Shown piece after piece: positions 7,305 through 16,979 of a stretch of 41,585 nucleotides of DNA. The stretch spans positions 1-41,585 of the forward strand of contig JACJOC010000047.1 in assembly GCA_014695345.1 (NCBI GenBank), given 5' to 3'. Within the stretch, counting starts at the first letter, position 1, and each line of letters opens with the position of its first letter. The DNA is from Cyanobacteria bacterium FACHB-471. GTDB taxonomy: Bacteria > Cyanobacteriota > Cyanobacteriia > Elainellales > Elainellaceae. The translations under genes and the position numbers were made by a program. The notes under the pieces were generated by a model. That model ran no database searches and was not told the DNA's origin. It was given only the letters and a program-made list of their open reading frames with translations.

Positions 7305-10192
7305 GTCGAATTTTGCTGCTGTTAGAACACCGTGAAAATCGTCGGCTCTTATGCGAGTGGCTAGAACCCCGTTATGACATGCTTGTGCCAGATTGGGATG
7401 CCAAGACCGTGAGTGAATCACTGGTGTCTCAACCCTTTGATCTGTGCATTATTGGAGCCAGAGCTTTAGACCAACTGTGGCAGGCTGTACAAGCCAGACG
7501 AACTGCCGAGAGTCCCGTTTTGCTACCGTTTTTGTTAGCAACGAGTCGGCAAGATGTGAAATATGTGACGCGGCAACTGTGGCAAAGCATTGATGAACTG
7601 ATTACCCAACCGATCGAAAAAGCTGAATTACAGGCACGGGTCGAGATTTTGCTGCGATCGCGCCAACTTTCACTGCAATTGCAAACCGCAAACCAGAAGC
7701 TAGAACAGCAAATGGCCGCGCGGCAGCAAGCCGAGTCCAAGCGCGATCGGGCAATCCTGGCTCGAAATGATAGCGAGGATCGATTTCGTCAGATGGCAGA
7801 GACGATTCAAAGTGCCTTCTGGCTGCTCGACCTGCAAACGCAGCAGATGCTTTACCTGAGTCCGGCGTATGAGCAAATTTGGGGCCGCCCGCGTGAGGAA
7901 CTGTACGCCGATTACGGGGTGTGGATGCAAACCATTCACCCAGACGATCGCGAGCGCATCCAAATGGCACTTGACCAGGGTCCTACCAGCGATAGTCAAG
8001 ATGACGAATACCGGATCATTCGTCCTGATGGTTCAATTCGGTGGGTGCGCGATCGCTGCTTTGTATCTCGTAACTCAGATGGAGAGCCCTATCAACTAGC
8101 AGGAGTCACCGAAGACATTACCGACCGCAAGCAGACAGAAATTGCCCTGCAAAAGAGCGAACAACGGTATCGAGACTTAGCTGAAGCAATGCCTCAAGTA
8201 GTTTGGCTGATGCATCCAACGGGGACAATGCAATACTTCAATCAGCACTGGTATGACTACACCGGATTGAGCGAAGCAGAGTCAATTGGTTTTGGTGGCA
8301 TCGTATCCGTTCACCCTGACGATCGCGATCGCACCATGCAAGTTTGGAGACAGGCGATCGCCACTGGAAACTCTGATGCAGTAGAGTATCGCCTGCGCCG
8401 TTTTGATGGCATCTACCGCTGGTTTATCAGTCAAGGAGTGCCGCTGCGCGACAGCCGGGGAACAATCACCAGTTGGATCGGCACCATCACCGACATTGAT
8501 CACCAAAAACAGATTGAAGCAGCCTTGCGCGAACGAGAGGCACAACTGCAGTTTGTGCTTGATTCCTCGCAGATTGGAGAGTGGGAATTGGATTTAACGA
8601 TCCCGTCACGCACTTCTCGGCGATCGCTGCTGCATGACCAAATCTTTGGTTACGAAACACTGCTGCCAGAATGGAATTATGGAACCTTTTTGAATCATAT
8701 TCATCCAGACGACCGAGCGGACATCGAGCTGAAGTTTCAGCAAACACTCTCGACTTATGAAGATCTGGATTTTGAATGTAGAATAACTCGGGCTGATGGT
8801 TATCCCGCTTGGATTGCGGTACGCGGCAGCATCTATCAAAACATACAGGGTCAACCGACCCGATTAGTCGGAATCATTACAGACATCACAGATCGGAAAC
8901 AAGCTGAAGCCGAACGAGAACAACTGCTGCAACGAGAACAAATCGCACGGGAGACTGCCGAGCAAGCCAACCGGATTAAAGATGAGTTTTTGGCAGTGCT
9001 ATCCCATGAGTTGCGATCGCCCCTCAATCCCATTCTGGGTTGGGCAAAACTTCTGCAAACGCGTGAGTTTGATGCAGCAGTGCTCAAAAAAGCTGTTGAG
9101 ACGATTGAGCGTAACGCCAAGCTACAGGCACAACTTATTGAAGATTTGCTAGATGTTTCTCGAATTCTGCAAGGCAAAGTCAGTTTCAATACGATCCCGA
9201 TCAATCTTGTCACTGTAATCGAATCATCCATAGAAACAGTCCGTTTAGCCTCAGAGGCAAAAATGATTGAAATCCAAACGGACTTTGATGCTTCTACAGG
9301 AGAAGTCTTAGGAGATCCTAACCGCTTACAACAGGTAGTTTGGAACCTCTTATCCAATGCAATTAAATTCACACCTGAAGGTGGGCGAGTAGAGGTAAAA
9401 CTAGAGCAGGTACAGGAAGGACAGGATTCAAGACAAGGGGACAAAGAAGCGAAGACAGTAGCCTCCCTGCCCCTCCATTCCTCTGTTCAACTCACCGTGA
9501 GTGATACGGGCAAGGGAATTAGCCCTGATTTCTTGCCTCATGTGTTTGACTACTTTCGTCAGGCTGACAGTAAGACCACTCGTAAGTTTGGTGGCTTGGG
9601 TTTGGGCTTAGCGATCGTTCGTCATCTGGTAGAGCTACACGGTGGAACAGTCTGGGCAGAAAGCCTGGGGGAAGGACAGGGAGCAACGTTCATCGTCAGA
9701 CTACCGTTACTTAGTAGAACTGAAAAGGGATCAAAAACCGAGGATACAGCCTTCACCATTGATCACTCATCATTTAACGCACCTCTCACTAACCTACAAA
9801 TTTTAGTGGTGGATGATGATACAGATACTCGTGACTTTTACATCGTTGTACTCAAACAGGCAGGGGCGACCGTAACGGCTGTAAGCTCAGCTGAGGAAGC
9901 TTTACAGGTGTTAGCACAGCTTAAGCCCAATATTCTGTTGAGTGATATTGGAATGCCAGATATGGATGGATATATGCTAATCCGTCAAATTCGAGCCATG
10001 GAAGCGCAAGACAAAAAAGCGCAAGACAAAATGATGCCAGCGATCGCGCTCACTGCCTATGCCGGGGAGCCTGACCAGAAACAAGCGATCGCTGCCGGTT
10101 TTCAGCACTACATGTCTAAACCGATTGAACCCCAGGAACTTGTTAAAGCAATTGCCAATCTAACCAGTGAAGCCCTGCATGAATGCGATTAG
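7301..10192 (+). CDS. Multi-PAS hybrid histidine kinase with terminal receiver
   Basis: The 963-residue soluble kinase starts with a receiver-like fold (about 1-130) in which the phosphoacceptor region reads CIIGARALD, so it is probably a pseudo-receiver. A coiled coil (LQTANQKLEQQMAARQQAES) follows, then three PAS/PAC units; their PAC ends are marked by the repeated GxxTDITDRKQ or TDIDHQKQ. The HisKA helix FLAVLSHELRSPL carries the phospho-histidine H569. The ATPase domain shows N-box NLLSNAIKFT, DTGKGI and GGLGLGLAIV. A terminal receiver has VVDDDTD, the acceptor D882 in LLSDIGMPDMDG and the KP motif. No membrane segment is seen, so sensing is cytoplasmic. Its start overlaps the receiver gene by 4 nt. 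PAS ligands are unknown. Confidence 0.93.
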   Translation: MSRILLLLEHRENRRLLCEWLEPRYDMLVPDWDAKTVSESLVSQPFDLCIIGARALDQLWQAVQARRTAESPVLLPFLLATSRQDVKYVTRQLWQSIDELITQPIEKAELQARVEILLRSRQLSLQLQTANQKLEQQMAARQQAESKRDRAILARNDSEDRFRQMAETIQSAFWLLDLQTQQMLYLSPAYEQIWGRPREELYADYGVWMQTIHPDDRERIQMALDQGPTSDSQDDEYRIIRPDGSIRWVRDRCFVSRNSDGEPYQLAGVTEDITDRKQTEIALQKSEQRYRDLAEAMPQVVWLMHPTGTMQYFNQHWYDYTGLSEAESIGFGGIVSVHPDDRDRTMQVWRQAIATGNSDAVEYRLRRFDGIYRWFISQGVPLRDSRGTITSWIGTITDIDHQKQIEAALREREAQLQFVLDSSQIGEWELDLTIPSRTSRRSLLHDQIFGYETLLPEWNYGTFLNHIHPDDRADIELKFQQTLSTYEDLDFECRITRADGYPAWIAVRGSIYQNIQGQPTRLVGIITDITDRKQAEAEREQLLQREQIARETAEQANRIKDEFLAVLSHELRSPLNPILGWAKLLQTREFDAAVLKKAVETIERNAKLQAQLIEDLLDVSRILQGKVSFNTIPINLVTVIESSIETVRLASEAKMIEIQTDFDASTGEVLGDPNRLQQVVWNLLSNAIKFTPEGGRVEVKLEQVQEGQDSRQGDKEAKTVASLPLHSSVQLTVSDTGKGISPDFLPHVFDYFRQADSKTTRKFGGLGLGLAIVRHLVELHGGTVWAESLGEGQGATFIVRLPLLSRTEKGSKTEDTAFTIDHSSFNAPLTNLQILVVDDDTDTRDFYIVVLKQAGATVTAVSSAEEALQVLAQLKPNILLSDIGMPDMDGYMLIRQIRAMEAQDKKAQDKMMPAIALTAYAGEPDQKQAIAAGFQHYMSKPIEPQELVKAIANLTSEALHECD

Positions 10193-10247
10193 GAGCAGAC
10201 AAGGCATTAGGAAAGCCTGGTGTTAATCACTGAAGCGAGGACAAAGA

Positions 10248-10361
10248 ATGGGTAGAGGAAGTGCGATTACTTGCAAAGGAAAACTGCTTTGCGTTGCTTC
10301 TAATGCTTGTAATGCGACTCTTTGTGCTTATCATCGCAACAAGTGGCGACAGATGGGCTGA
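10248..10361 (+). CDS. Small cysteine-rich ORF, 37 aa
   Basis: The frame begins MGRGSAITCKGKLLC and ends HRNKWRQMG with TGA at 10359. Four cysteines (residues 9, 15, 21 and 26) are followed by a Tyr-His pair, reminiscent of a small zinc-binding knuckle. A GAGG sequence sits 7 nt before the ATG, good Shine-Dalgarno spacing. It follows the hybrid kinase by 55 nt on the same strand, so it could be co-transcribed. I do not recognise a family, and chance cannot be excluded for so short a frame. Confidence 0.35.
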   Translation: MGRGSAITCKGKLLCVASNACNATLCAYHRNKWRQMG

Positions 10362-10403
10362 CCTCGTACCCAAGAGCATTTTGTGAAGGATAGAGAAAAA
10401 TAT

Positions 10404-12665
10404 CTACTTCCGATTCGCGATTACAACGATTTCTGTGCCTTGTCCTAGTTGACTGTGAATGATTAACTCACCGTCAATTTGCTCTACCCGTTCACTCATT
10501 CCCAATAATCCAAACCCTTTACCCAGGGGAATTTGACTCACTTCAAATCCCTGTCCATTGTCCTTTACTCGCAGAAGACACTGTGACTCCTCACAAACTA
10601 GCTCAACCTGAATTTCAGTGGCGTGAGCATACTTAACGGCGTTAGTCAGTGCTTCTTGTCCAATGCGAAGTAAATGATTTTCCACATCGGGTGGCAAAGG
10701 GTAGGCAGTCCCGATGATGTCACACGTGAGATTGGTATTCGTAGTCGCTCTCATTTGAGTGGTCAGGTGTTTGAGAGCGCTAAATAAGTTTCCTTCTTCC
10801 AACAGTTTAGGACGTAGTGCCGCTACTGATCGCCGCGCTTCAGCTAGTCCAGTTCGAGCTAATTCTTCCACCGTTTCCAAATGAGCTTGTGCCGAGGCTG
10901 GCTTTTTGGTAATCTGCTCGCTTGCCGCCCCGACATGCAGCAGAATACCGGTAAATGCCTGGGCTAAGGTATCGTGAATTTCTCGCGCCATCCGATTGCG
11001 CTCATCCAAAATCGACGCTTCTTCAGCTCGCTTGCGATCGCTAATATCTTGTCCAATGCCAACGAATAAGCGCTCTGCAATTTGAACATTTGCCCATGCT
11101 GTGTTGACTAGGCGATCGTCCTTTGTTCTGATTTTAAGATCTAACCAGGCACCTGTTGCAGATAACATGTGATCTAAAATTTGCTGCTGTTGCTCCGAAT
11201 CAGAACAACACGCAGCAATCAGGTCAATATGGTGCAGATCTGTAGTTGTCCACCCCAAGATTTGCTCACACTGACGATTCACGAATTCAACTTTTCCCTC
11301 CGCATTGTAGAGCGTAATCATGGCAGGAATGTGGTCCACGATCGCTTGCAGGAGCTGTTTTTGTTGATTCAGAGTATCTTCTGCCTGTTTTCGTTCAACA
11401 ATTTCTTGCTCTAGTTTTGCAGTTCGTTCTTCCACTTTCTGTTCCAGATTGCGGGCATACCCCCTCAGGTTCTCCCACAGCAGGTAGCCATTGCTTGTAA
11501 CGGCGGAGCCAGCGAGGGCTAGCAAGGATGGAATGATAATAATCCACCACCCTACTAAAAACAGTCCGTATGCACCGACTAGAAGCACAACTCCTAAAAA
11601 AGTAACTCTACATGCAGTCTGACGAGGCGATCGCGATATCCAACCCACAACAGCTCCAACCGTAGACCAAAAGATAATCCACAGCCATTCCAGTGGCTCT
11701 GACCAGGCATCTAATAAAGGACGACCATCCAAAGCAGCACTGAGCAATTGGCTGCTTAACAATGCATGAACTTCAACTCCTGCGGGTGCTGCAATTGAGT
11801 TAGTGGTGTAGGAGGTGAAAAATTTGTCTTCAAGGCTCTCGGCTGTTAATCCAATCAGCACAATGCGATCGCGCATTAAATCTTGGGGTACGTGTCCTTG
11901 CAATACTTCCGTTATTGAGACGGTGCGAAAATAGTCCTGGAGTTTTGGGAAGTTTGAAAGAATTTGATACCCACCGGCATCAACACTCACATAACCGCCA
12001 TCATTCGGACGTAAGGAAGTAAAGGCCGCTCGACCTAACCGGAGTTGTCCTTTGGTGAGGTTGATTGTTTCAAGCTGGATGCCTTCTTCCTTGAGATACA
12101 CCAGAGCTAATTGTGTTCCTAGAGTCGCGATCGATTTTCCATCTTGATTGCTGAGGTACAGCAAACTGCGGCGAACTGTACCATCGGTATCTAAGATAAG
12201 ATCGCTAGCACTGACTCGATTGTGCTGCTCTAAGGCTGGTGGTGCTTGAACCACTTCACCTTGAGCTGTTTCAATCACTTTCTCAATCCCAATCAGGTTA
12301 GGGATAGAGGTAAAAACATCGATCAGCTCAGAGTGTCCTGGTTCTACAGGTAAATCTCGAAAGATGTCTAGTCCAATAGCTCTCGGTTGCTGTTGTTTAA
12401 TGAATAAAATTAACTGAGCTAATACTGCATCGGACATTGGCCATTGCCCAAGTTGTTTGATGTCTGATTCATCTATAGTCACGAGGATAATTCGTGAATC
12501 AGCCGGTTCAAGGGGACGCAGGCGAAACAGCTGATCAAGCGCCATTAGCTCCATAAACTGAAGTGCGCCCAAGCATCGCAGCAGCAGCAATCCTCCGGCA
12601 ACACTAGGGGCGGTGATGAGGACTCCGCGCCATCGCCAAATTTGCTGTCTTAGGGTTGTCCACAT
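10404..12665 (-). CDS. CHASE2-PAS sensor histidine kinase (HisKA_3 type)
   Basis: This 753-residue membrane sensor has a CHASE2 extracytoplasmic domain after an N-terminal membrane helix (residues about 14-34; signature LDQLFRLRPLEPADSRIILVTIDE). Three further hydrophobic helices lie around 325-400, a coiled coil (LEQKVEERTAKLEQEIVERKQ) leads into a PAS domain, and a NarL/DesK-type HisKA_3 module follows. The phosphorylatable histidine is H564 in MAREIHDTLAQAF. The ATPase part shows GQEALTNAVKYA, VKDNGQGF and GFGLLGMSER. It begins 24 nt after the CHAT gene stop, so both are probably one transcript. Kinases of this class usually signal to LuxR-type regulators; none is next to it. Stimulus unknown. 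Confidence 0.92.
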   Translation of the reverse strand: MWTTLRQQIWRWRGVLITAPSVAGGLLLLRCLGALQFMELMALDQLFRLRPLEPADSRIILVTIDESDIKQLGQWPMSDAVLAQLILFIKQQQPRAIGLDIFRDLPVEPGHSELIDVFTSIPNLIGIEKVIETAQGEVVQAPPALEQHNRVSASDLILDTDGTVRRSLLYLSNQDGKSIATLGTQLALVYLKEEGIQLETINLTKGQLRLGRAAFTSLRPNDGGYVSVDAGGYQILSNFPKLQDYFRTVSITEVLQGHVPQDLMRDRIVLIGLTAESLEDKFFTSYTTNSIAAPAGVEVHALLSSQLLSAALDGRPLLDAWSEPLEWLWIIFWSTVGAVVGWISRSPRQTACRVTFLGVVLLVGAYGLFLVGWWIIIIPSLLALAGSAVTSNGYLLWENLRGYARNLEQKVEERTAKLEQEIVERKQAEDTLNQQKQLLQAIVDHIPAMITLYNAEGKVEFVNRQCEQILGWTTTDLHHIDLIAACCSDSEQQQQILDHMLSATGAWLDLKIRTKDDRLVNTAWANVQIAERLFVGIGQDISDRKRAEEASILDERNRMAREIHDTLAQAFTGILLHVGAASEQITKKPASAQAHLETVEELARTGLAEARRSVAALRPKLLEEGNLFSALKHLTTQMRATTNTNLTCDIIGTAYPLPPDVENHLLRIGQEALTNAVKYAHATEIQVELVCEESQCLLRVKDNGQGFEVSQIPLGKGFGLLGMSERVEQIDGELIIHSQLGQGTEIVVIANRK

Positions 12666-12689
12666 AGGATAAATGCGATCGCTTAATTT

Positions 12690-15416
12690 TTAGAGCCAAT
12701 TGCCTAAAAGCACAAACGGTGACCAGTAATAAGGGGAGGCGTAATCCTGTTGTTGCAGCAAAGCAACCTGAGCCCGACGTAGAGCTTCGGCTTTGGTCAT
12801 CCCTGGCTGTCCTAGCTCTCGGTAAAACTCAATCATCAACAATGCGGTGGAGCGATCGCTAACCGACCATAACGAGGCAAGCGTGCTGCGTGCCCCCGAT
12901 CGCACTGCTACTCCTGCCATTCCCAGGGCCGCTCGATCATCACCCGTTGCCGTTTGACAAGCGCTTAATACTAACAGTTCGATTGGGTTGAGATTGCCCT
13001 CCCTAGTCCGAAGCAGTTGATCTAATTGTCTAACGTTGATACGTCCATTCCACGTCAAAATGAATGTATCATCTGCATTTGAGCTAAACTGACCGTGCGT
13101 GGCTAGATGCACAATTGGCGACGGCGTAGAATCAATCTGGGCTTGAAATGCTTCATTAGTAAATGACTGATCTAGTAACACCTGAGCCGAAAGTGCCGTT
13201 TCGATTTGATTAATCTCAACTGTGACGTTCGGCAGCGCTGGAAAGTCCTCACGAGCTTGACTCAATCCTGCCAGCAGTCCACGCAATTGCAGGTTTTCGA
13301 GCGGTTCGGGTTGCAGCAGGTGTAAGCCCGGATTGAATACCACTGCATAGTTTTCAATCAGGTAATGCTGACCGTCGTGGAGCACTGCCATTGGCAAACT
13401 TCGCAGCAAGCCATCAGGCACAAACACTAAAGTTTTAATTTCACTGGCTGCTAGCTCAGTCTCTACCGGACGCAGAAGTAAATCGTAAACCTGTTGAGCA
13501 ACAGGCAACCAATCTTCGAGAAAGGCAGTCGGTCTGAGGGATTGGTGCAGTTGGGTGAGGATGCGTTCTACTTCAGCTTGAGTTAGTGGAGTGTTGTAAT
13601 AGCGTAAAGGCTGGTTGGGTAACGCCAGAATTACCGCAAACTGGGTGGGCAGAATAATCGGGTAAATGACAGCAGCTTGCGGATCAATTTGGTCGATTTC
13701 GACCGGGCGAACATTGACACAGGCTTCTCGAAAGAAGTTGTCTAGTTCTGCTAATTGGAGGGCTTCGATGACTTGACGTGCCTGTTTCAGGTTTTCCTGG
13801 GTTGGTGTGTTGCGCTCAGACTGTAGGAGTAATTCCACAAACTGTCGGTAAACAGGTTCAACACTTTCTCGAAACGAGAACTGCACATCTGAATTGATTG
13901 CAACTAAATCACTGCGAAGGGATTGCAAGATTTTGACTGCTTCTGCATAGGCAATCGTTGCATTCTGCAAATCTCCTGTAGCTGGGCAGGGCCGGGTATT
14001 CTGACAAAAAATTCGTCCCAGTTGCCACTGCCACTGATAAGCCACATCAGGTGCATCAATGGACTGTGCCAAACTGAGTGCTTGTTGCGTCAGAGTTTTA
14101 GCGTTGCTCCACTGGTGAGTCGTTTCGTATAGGCTACCTAACGTACCAAGGGCATAAGATTCAGCTCGGCGCTCGCCCATACTCCGAGCTTGCTCAACCG
14201 CAATGGCGAGATCTTGGGCTGAGATACTGAGAAAATTGAAGGATGCCTCCCCTGAGCTTTCTATCTCCCTATTTCTTAATTTAATTACGTTTTGAGCCCA
14301 GTTAATTCGAGCATAAATAGCCAGACGACCAGGGGGTAAATCAGCGATCTGAGATTGGATCTCTGGCAATAGTCGCTGTGCCTCTGCCAATCGTTCTGCT
14401 TCGACTAGCAGACTGAACTGAAGCAGCTGAACTTGCGTTTTTGCGGTAAGCGAGGGAGCCGTGGTTGTTGCCTGTTGATAGAACGCGAGTGCGGTATCCG
14501 TTTCTCCTTGAGCGCGAGTTGTGTTACCCAAACTGAGCAAAATGCCGCTAATGTCGGACGCAGATTCAGGAGTCTCGCCTTGAAGGTCGAGTGCGATCGC
14601 CAAGCTGTGTTCCAAAACCGCTCTTGATTGAGCTAAATCGCCAACCAACCGCAGCATCTTACCCAGACTTCGCAATCCGGCTACCTTGAGCTGTGAATCG
14701 GGCTGGTCTTGTAAGGCTTGTTCGACCTGAGTGAGCAGAGTTGTGGCTCGTCTGTAAAGTCCCTCTGACTGCAACGCCCGTGCCTGGTTAATCTGACTGC
14801 CCAAGATACCGCTGGTATCATTCGTTTGATGGTAAGCCGTTTCGGACTGTTGCCAGGTTTCCAGTGCTGCTAATGCTTGACCTTGAGTGAACTGTAGCTC
14901 CCCTTGAACAGTGAGAACCTGGGCGAGAACAGCTGAGACATCTGGACTGGGTGGCAGGTTTGGAGCATTTAGCAGCAAAACTGCTTGATTAATCGCCTCA
15001 TTTGCCTGCATCCACTGTCCCTGATCTGTAAAGGCAGTGGCAAGAAAACTGAGAACCAGTGCTTGATTAAGAGAATCGCCCGCCGTCTCATAGCGGGTTG
15101 TCGCCTGTTGCCAGAGCGCGATCGCCTCTGAGAGTTGTCCTGCCTGGTAATGGGCTTCTGCTTGCTGCACAAGCTGAGCGGGAGAAGAAATCGTAGAGGA
15201 CGAAAGAGGATTTGACGTAATCCTGATTTGCTCCGTATTCTCTGCTCTCTTGCTAGGCTCTTGGAATCCCACTACAGTTCCGGCATGGAGACCAATGGTG
15301 ATGAGCAGTCCCAACAGAACAAACTGCAAGAACCGCCACCATCCTTTGTCTGAGAAGAGCCTTGGGATGACGGGCACTCCTCGACTGATTCGCCTACTCC
15401 AGTGCCCCTTACTCAT
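12690..15416 (-). CDS. Membrane-anchored TPR-CHAT domain caspase-like protein
   Basis: This 908-residue protein has an N-terminal hydrophobic anchor (FLQFVLLGLLITIGLHAGTVV, about residues 29-50) and many TPR-like helical hairpins (about 75-560). The C-terminal CHAT domain belongs to the caspase/separase-fold peptidases. The catalytic histidine is H774 in HLATHGQF and the cysteine is C820 in LVLSACQTATGD, so the dyad is intact. The end reads YASPYYWSPFVLLGNWL, the usual CHAT terminus. CHAT proteins are proposed or, in some systems, shown to be proteases triggered by a partner; TPRs usually hold that partner. The CHASE2 kinase follows in the same operon, suggesting a membrane signalling pair. 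The substrate is unknown. Confidence 0.9.
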   Translation of the reverse strand: MSKGHWSRRISRGVPVIPRLFSDKGWWRFLQFVLLGLLITIGLHAGTVVGFQEPSKRAENTEQIRITSNPLSSSTISSPAQLVQQAEAHYQAGQLSEAIALWQQATTRYETAGDSLNQALVLSFLATAFTDQGQWMQANEAINQAVLLLNAPNLPPSPDVSAVLAQVLTVQGELQFTQGQALAALETWQQSETAYHQTNDTSGILGSQINQARALQSEGLYRRATTLLTQVEQALQDQPDSQLKVAGLRSLGKMLRLVGDLAQSRAVLEHSLAIALDLQGETPESASDISGILLSLGNTTRAQGETDTALAFYQQATTTAPSLTAKTQVQLLQFSLLVEAERLAEAQRLLPEIQSQIADLPPGRLAIYARINWAQNVIKLRNREIESSGEASFNFLSISAQDLAIAVEQARSMGERRAESYALGTLGSLYETTHQWSNAKTLTQQALSLAQSIDAPDVAYQWQWQLGRIFCQNTRPCPATGDLQNATIAYAEAVKILQSLRSDLVAINSDVQFSFRESVEPVYRQFVELLLQSERNTPTQENLKQARQVIEALQLAELDNFFREACVNVRPVEIDQIDPQAAVIYPIILPTQFAVILALPNQPLRYYNTPLTQAEVERILTQLHQSLRPTAFLEDWLPVAQQVYDLLLRPVETELAASEIKTLVFVPDGLLRSLPMAVLHDGQHYLIENYAVVFNPGLHLLQPEPLENLQLRGLLAGLSQAREDFPALPNVTVEINQIETALSAQVLLDQSFTNEAFQAQIDSTPSPIVHLATHGQFSSNADDTFILTWNGRINVRQLDQLLRTREGNLNPIELLVLSACQTATGDDRAALGMAGVAVRSGARSTLASLWSVSDRSTALLMIEFYRELGQPGMTKAEALRRAQVALLQQQDYASPYYWSPFVLLGNWL

Positions 15417-15601
15417 CTGCTCGTTCGACTCCTCCCGGTACTGATGTTAGCGGGTGTTTAGATCTTCTGGGTCGATCCATCATCTCAAGTTTTGCCAAAT
15501 TAGACCAGGTAACTTAGGTGAGTTAAAGTATTCACGCCACACTAATTACCTGTATTCAACTGCTGCCTCATTTCCTTAAACTTCTTAATACAGTTAAGCC
15601 A

Positions 15602-16789
15602 ATGAATGTAACTCATCTGTACTGCTCATCCTGCAACAACCATTACCCACCCCGTCGCCTCTACAACCTCTGTGAGTGCGGCAAACCATTGATGGTTGCT
15701 TATGATCTCGATCGCGCTGCACACTCACTGACGCACGAAGTTTTGCGCGATCGCCCGCCAACGCTATGGCGCTACGCCGAAGTGTTACCTGTTGATGATC
15801 CTGCCAATCAGGTGAGCTTAGGCGAAGGCATGACTCCATTACTCAAGGCAGAAAAATTAGGGCAACTGTTGGGACTCAAGCATCTTTACATCAAAGATGA
15901 GTCGCAAAACCCGACTGCTTCTTTCAAGGCACGAGGAATGACGGCTGCGGTGTCAATGGCAAAAGAGTTAGGCGTGAGAAAGTTAGCCGTTCCCTCAGCG
16001 GGAAATGCTGCGGGTGCACTCGCTGCCTATGCTGCGAAGGCTGGACTGGAAGCCTTTATCTTTATGCCAAAAGATACTCCCATTGCCAACATTATTGAAT
16101 GCCAGCAAACCGGGGCAACCGTCACCCTGATAGATGGATTAATCACCGACTGTGGGCGAATTGTTGCAGAACGCAAAGCCGCAGAGGGATGGTTTGAGGT
16201 TTCTACCCTGAAGGAACCGTATCGGGTAGAGGGCAAGAAAACAATGGGCTACGAGCTAGCAGAGCAGTTTGGTTGGGAACTGCCGGATGTGATTCTTTAT
16301 CCAACGGGTGGTGGAACGGGCTTGATCGGCATGTGGAAAGCCTTTGATGAGATGGAGCGGATGGGCTGGATTGGGACTCACCGTCCACGCATGGTGAGTG
16401 TACAGGCAGCAGGATGTGCCCCGATCACCCAGGCATTTGAGTCGGGCTTATCCGTGGGAGCAGAAATTGCCAATGCCCATACAGTTGCCTCTGGGTTGCG
16501 AGTTCCAAAGGCGATCGGAGATTTCATTATGCTAGATATTTTGCGTCAGAGCGGTGGAACTGCGATCGCAGTGACCGATGACGCTCTGTTGACTGGAGTA
16601 AAAGAGATTGGAAAGACTGAGGGCATTTTTGCAGCACCGGAAGGAGGAGCTTGCATCCCTGCACTGCAACAACTCATTGATCAGGGCAAGGTCGATCGAG
16701 ATGAACGCGTGGTTCTGTTTAACACAGGCTCAGGGCTAAAATACCTCGAAGCCTTTGGCGCAAGTGGTAATACCAACTCCAAAAATTAG
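15602..16789 (+). CDS. thrC: Threonine synthase
   Basis: This PLP enzyme converts O-phosphohomoserine to threonine and phosphate. The 395-residue protein starts with a short Cys-rich segment (YCSSCNNHYP, then CECGKPL) as in many class II threonine synthases. It carries the PLP lysine in DESQNPTASFKARGM, the PSAGNAAGALAAYA motif, the phosphate-binding TGGGTGLIGMW loop and GIFAAPEGGA. The family length is normal and all catalytic motifs are present. The ATG at 15602 is the first start that includes the Cys segment. It is divergent from the CHAT operon and followed at once by a strong hairpin. Some cyanobacteria have a second thrC elsewhere; this one looks functional. Confidence 0.93.
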   Translation: MNVTHLYCSSCNNHYPPRRLYNLCECGKPLMVAYDLDRAAHSLTHEVLRDRPPTLWRYAEVLPVDDPANQVSLGEGMTPLLKAEKLGQLLGLKHLYIKDESQNPTASFKARGMTAAVSMAKELGVRKLAVPSAGNAAGALAAYAAKAGLEAFIFMPKDTPIANIIECQQTGATVTLIDGLITDCGRIVAERKAAEGWFEVSTLKEPYRVEGKKTMGYELAEQFGWELPDVILYPTGGGTGLIGMWKAFDEMERMGWIGTHRPRMVSVQAAGCAPITQAFESGLSVGAEIANAHTVASGLRVPKAIGDFIMLDILRQSGGTAIAVTDDALLTGVKEIGKTEGIFAAPEGGACIPALQQLIDQGKVDRDERVVLFNTGSGLKYLEAFGASGNTNSKN

Positions 16790-16790
16790 G

Positions 16791-16858
16791 GCTACAGATG
16801 GAAGGGCACCCCGCGTCGCGGGGTGCCCTTCCATCTGTAGCCTCTTTTTAGAGAAACG
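16791..16858 (-). repeat. Long-hairpin intergenic repeat, copy 2 (may also terminate thrC)
   Basis: A perfect 24-nt inverted repeat (16791-16814 with 16818-16841, 3-nt loop) is followed by CTCTTTTTAGAGAAAC. Read on the minus strand it matches the repeat at 4699-4763, including the GTTTCTCTAAAAAGAG leader. It begins directly after the thrC stop and has a T-run on the 3' side, so it can serve as an intrinsic terminator on the plus strand. It is nevertheless a member of a repeat family. Confidence 0.8.
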
Positions 16859-16979
16859 GGGTATTAGCAGCAAGTTAATTATACTGACGCTTAACTGAGG
16901 GATCTTGAGTGGTGAAATTTGAAGCAGTTTTGCAGACTGGTTTATAGATGTTTGAATCTTCCTCGTGAAGTTCGCTGCT

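Noticed and set aside
8851-9444. 197-codon minus-strand frame
   Set aside because: It lies antisense inside the kinase core of the hybrid histidine kinase, which has all expected motifs.
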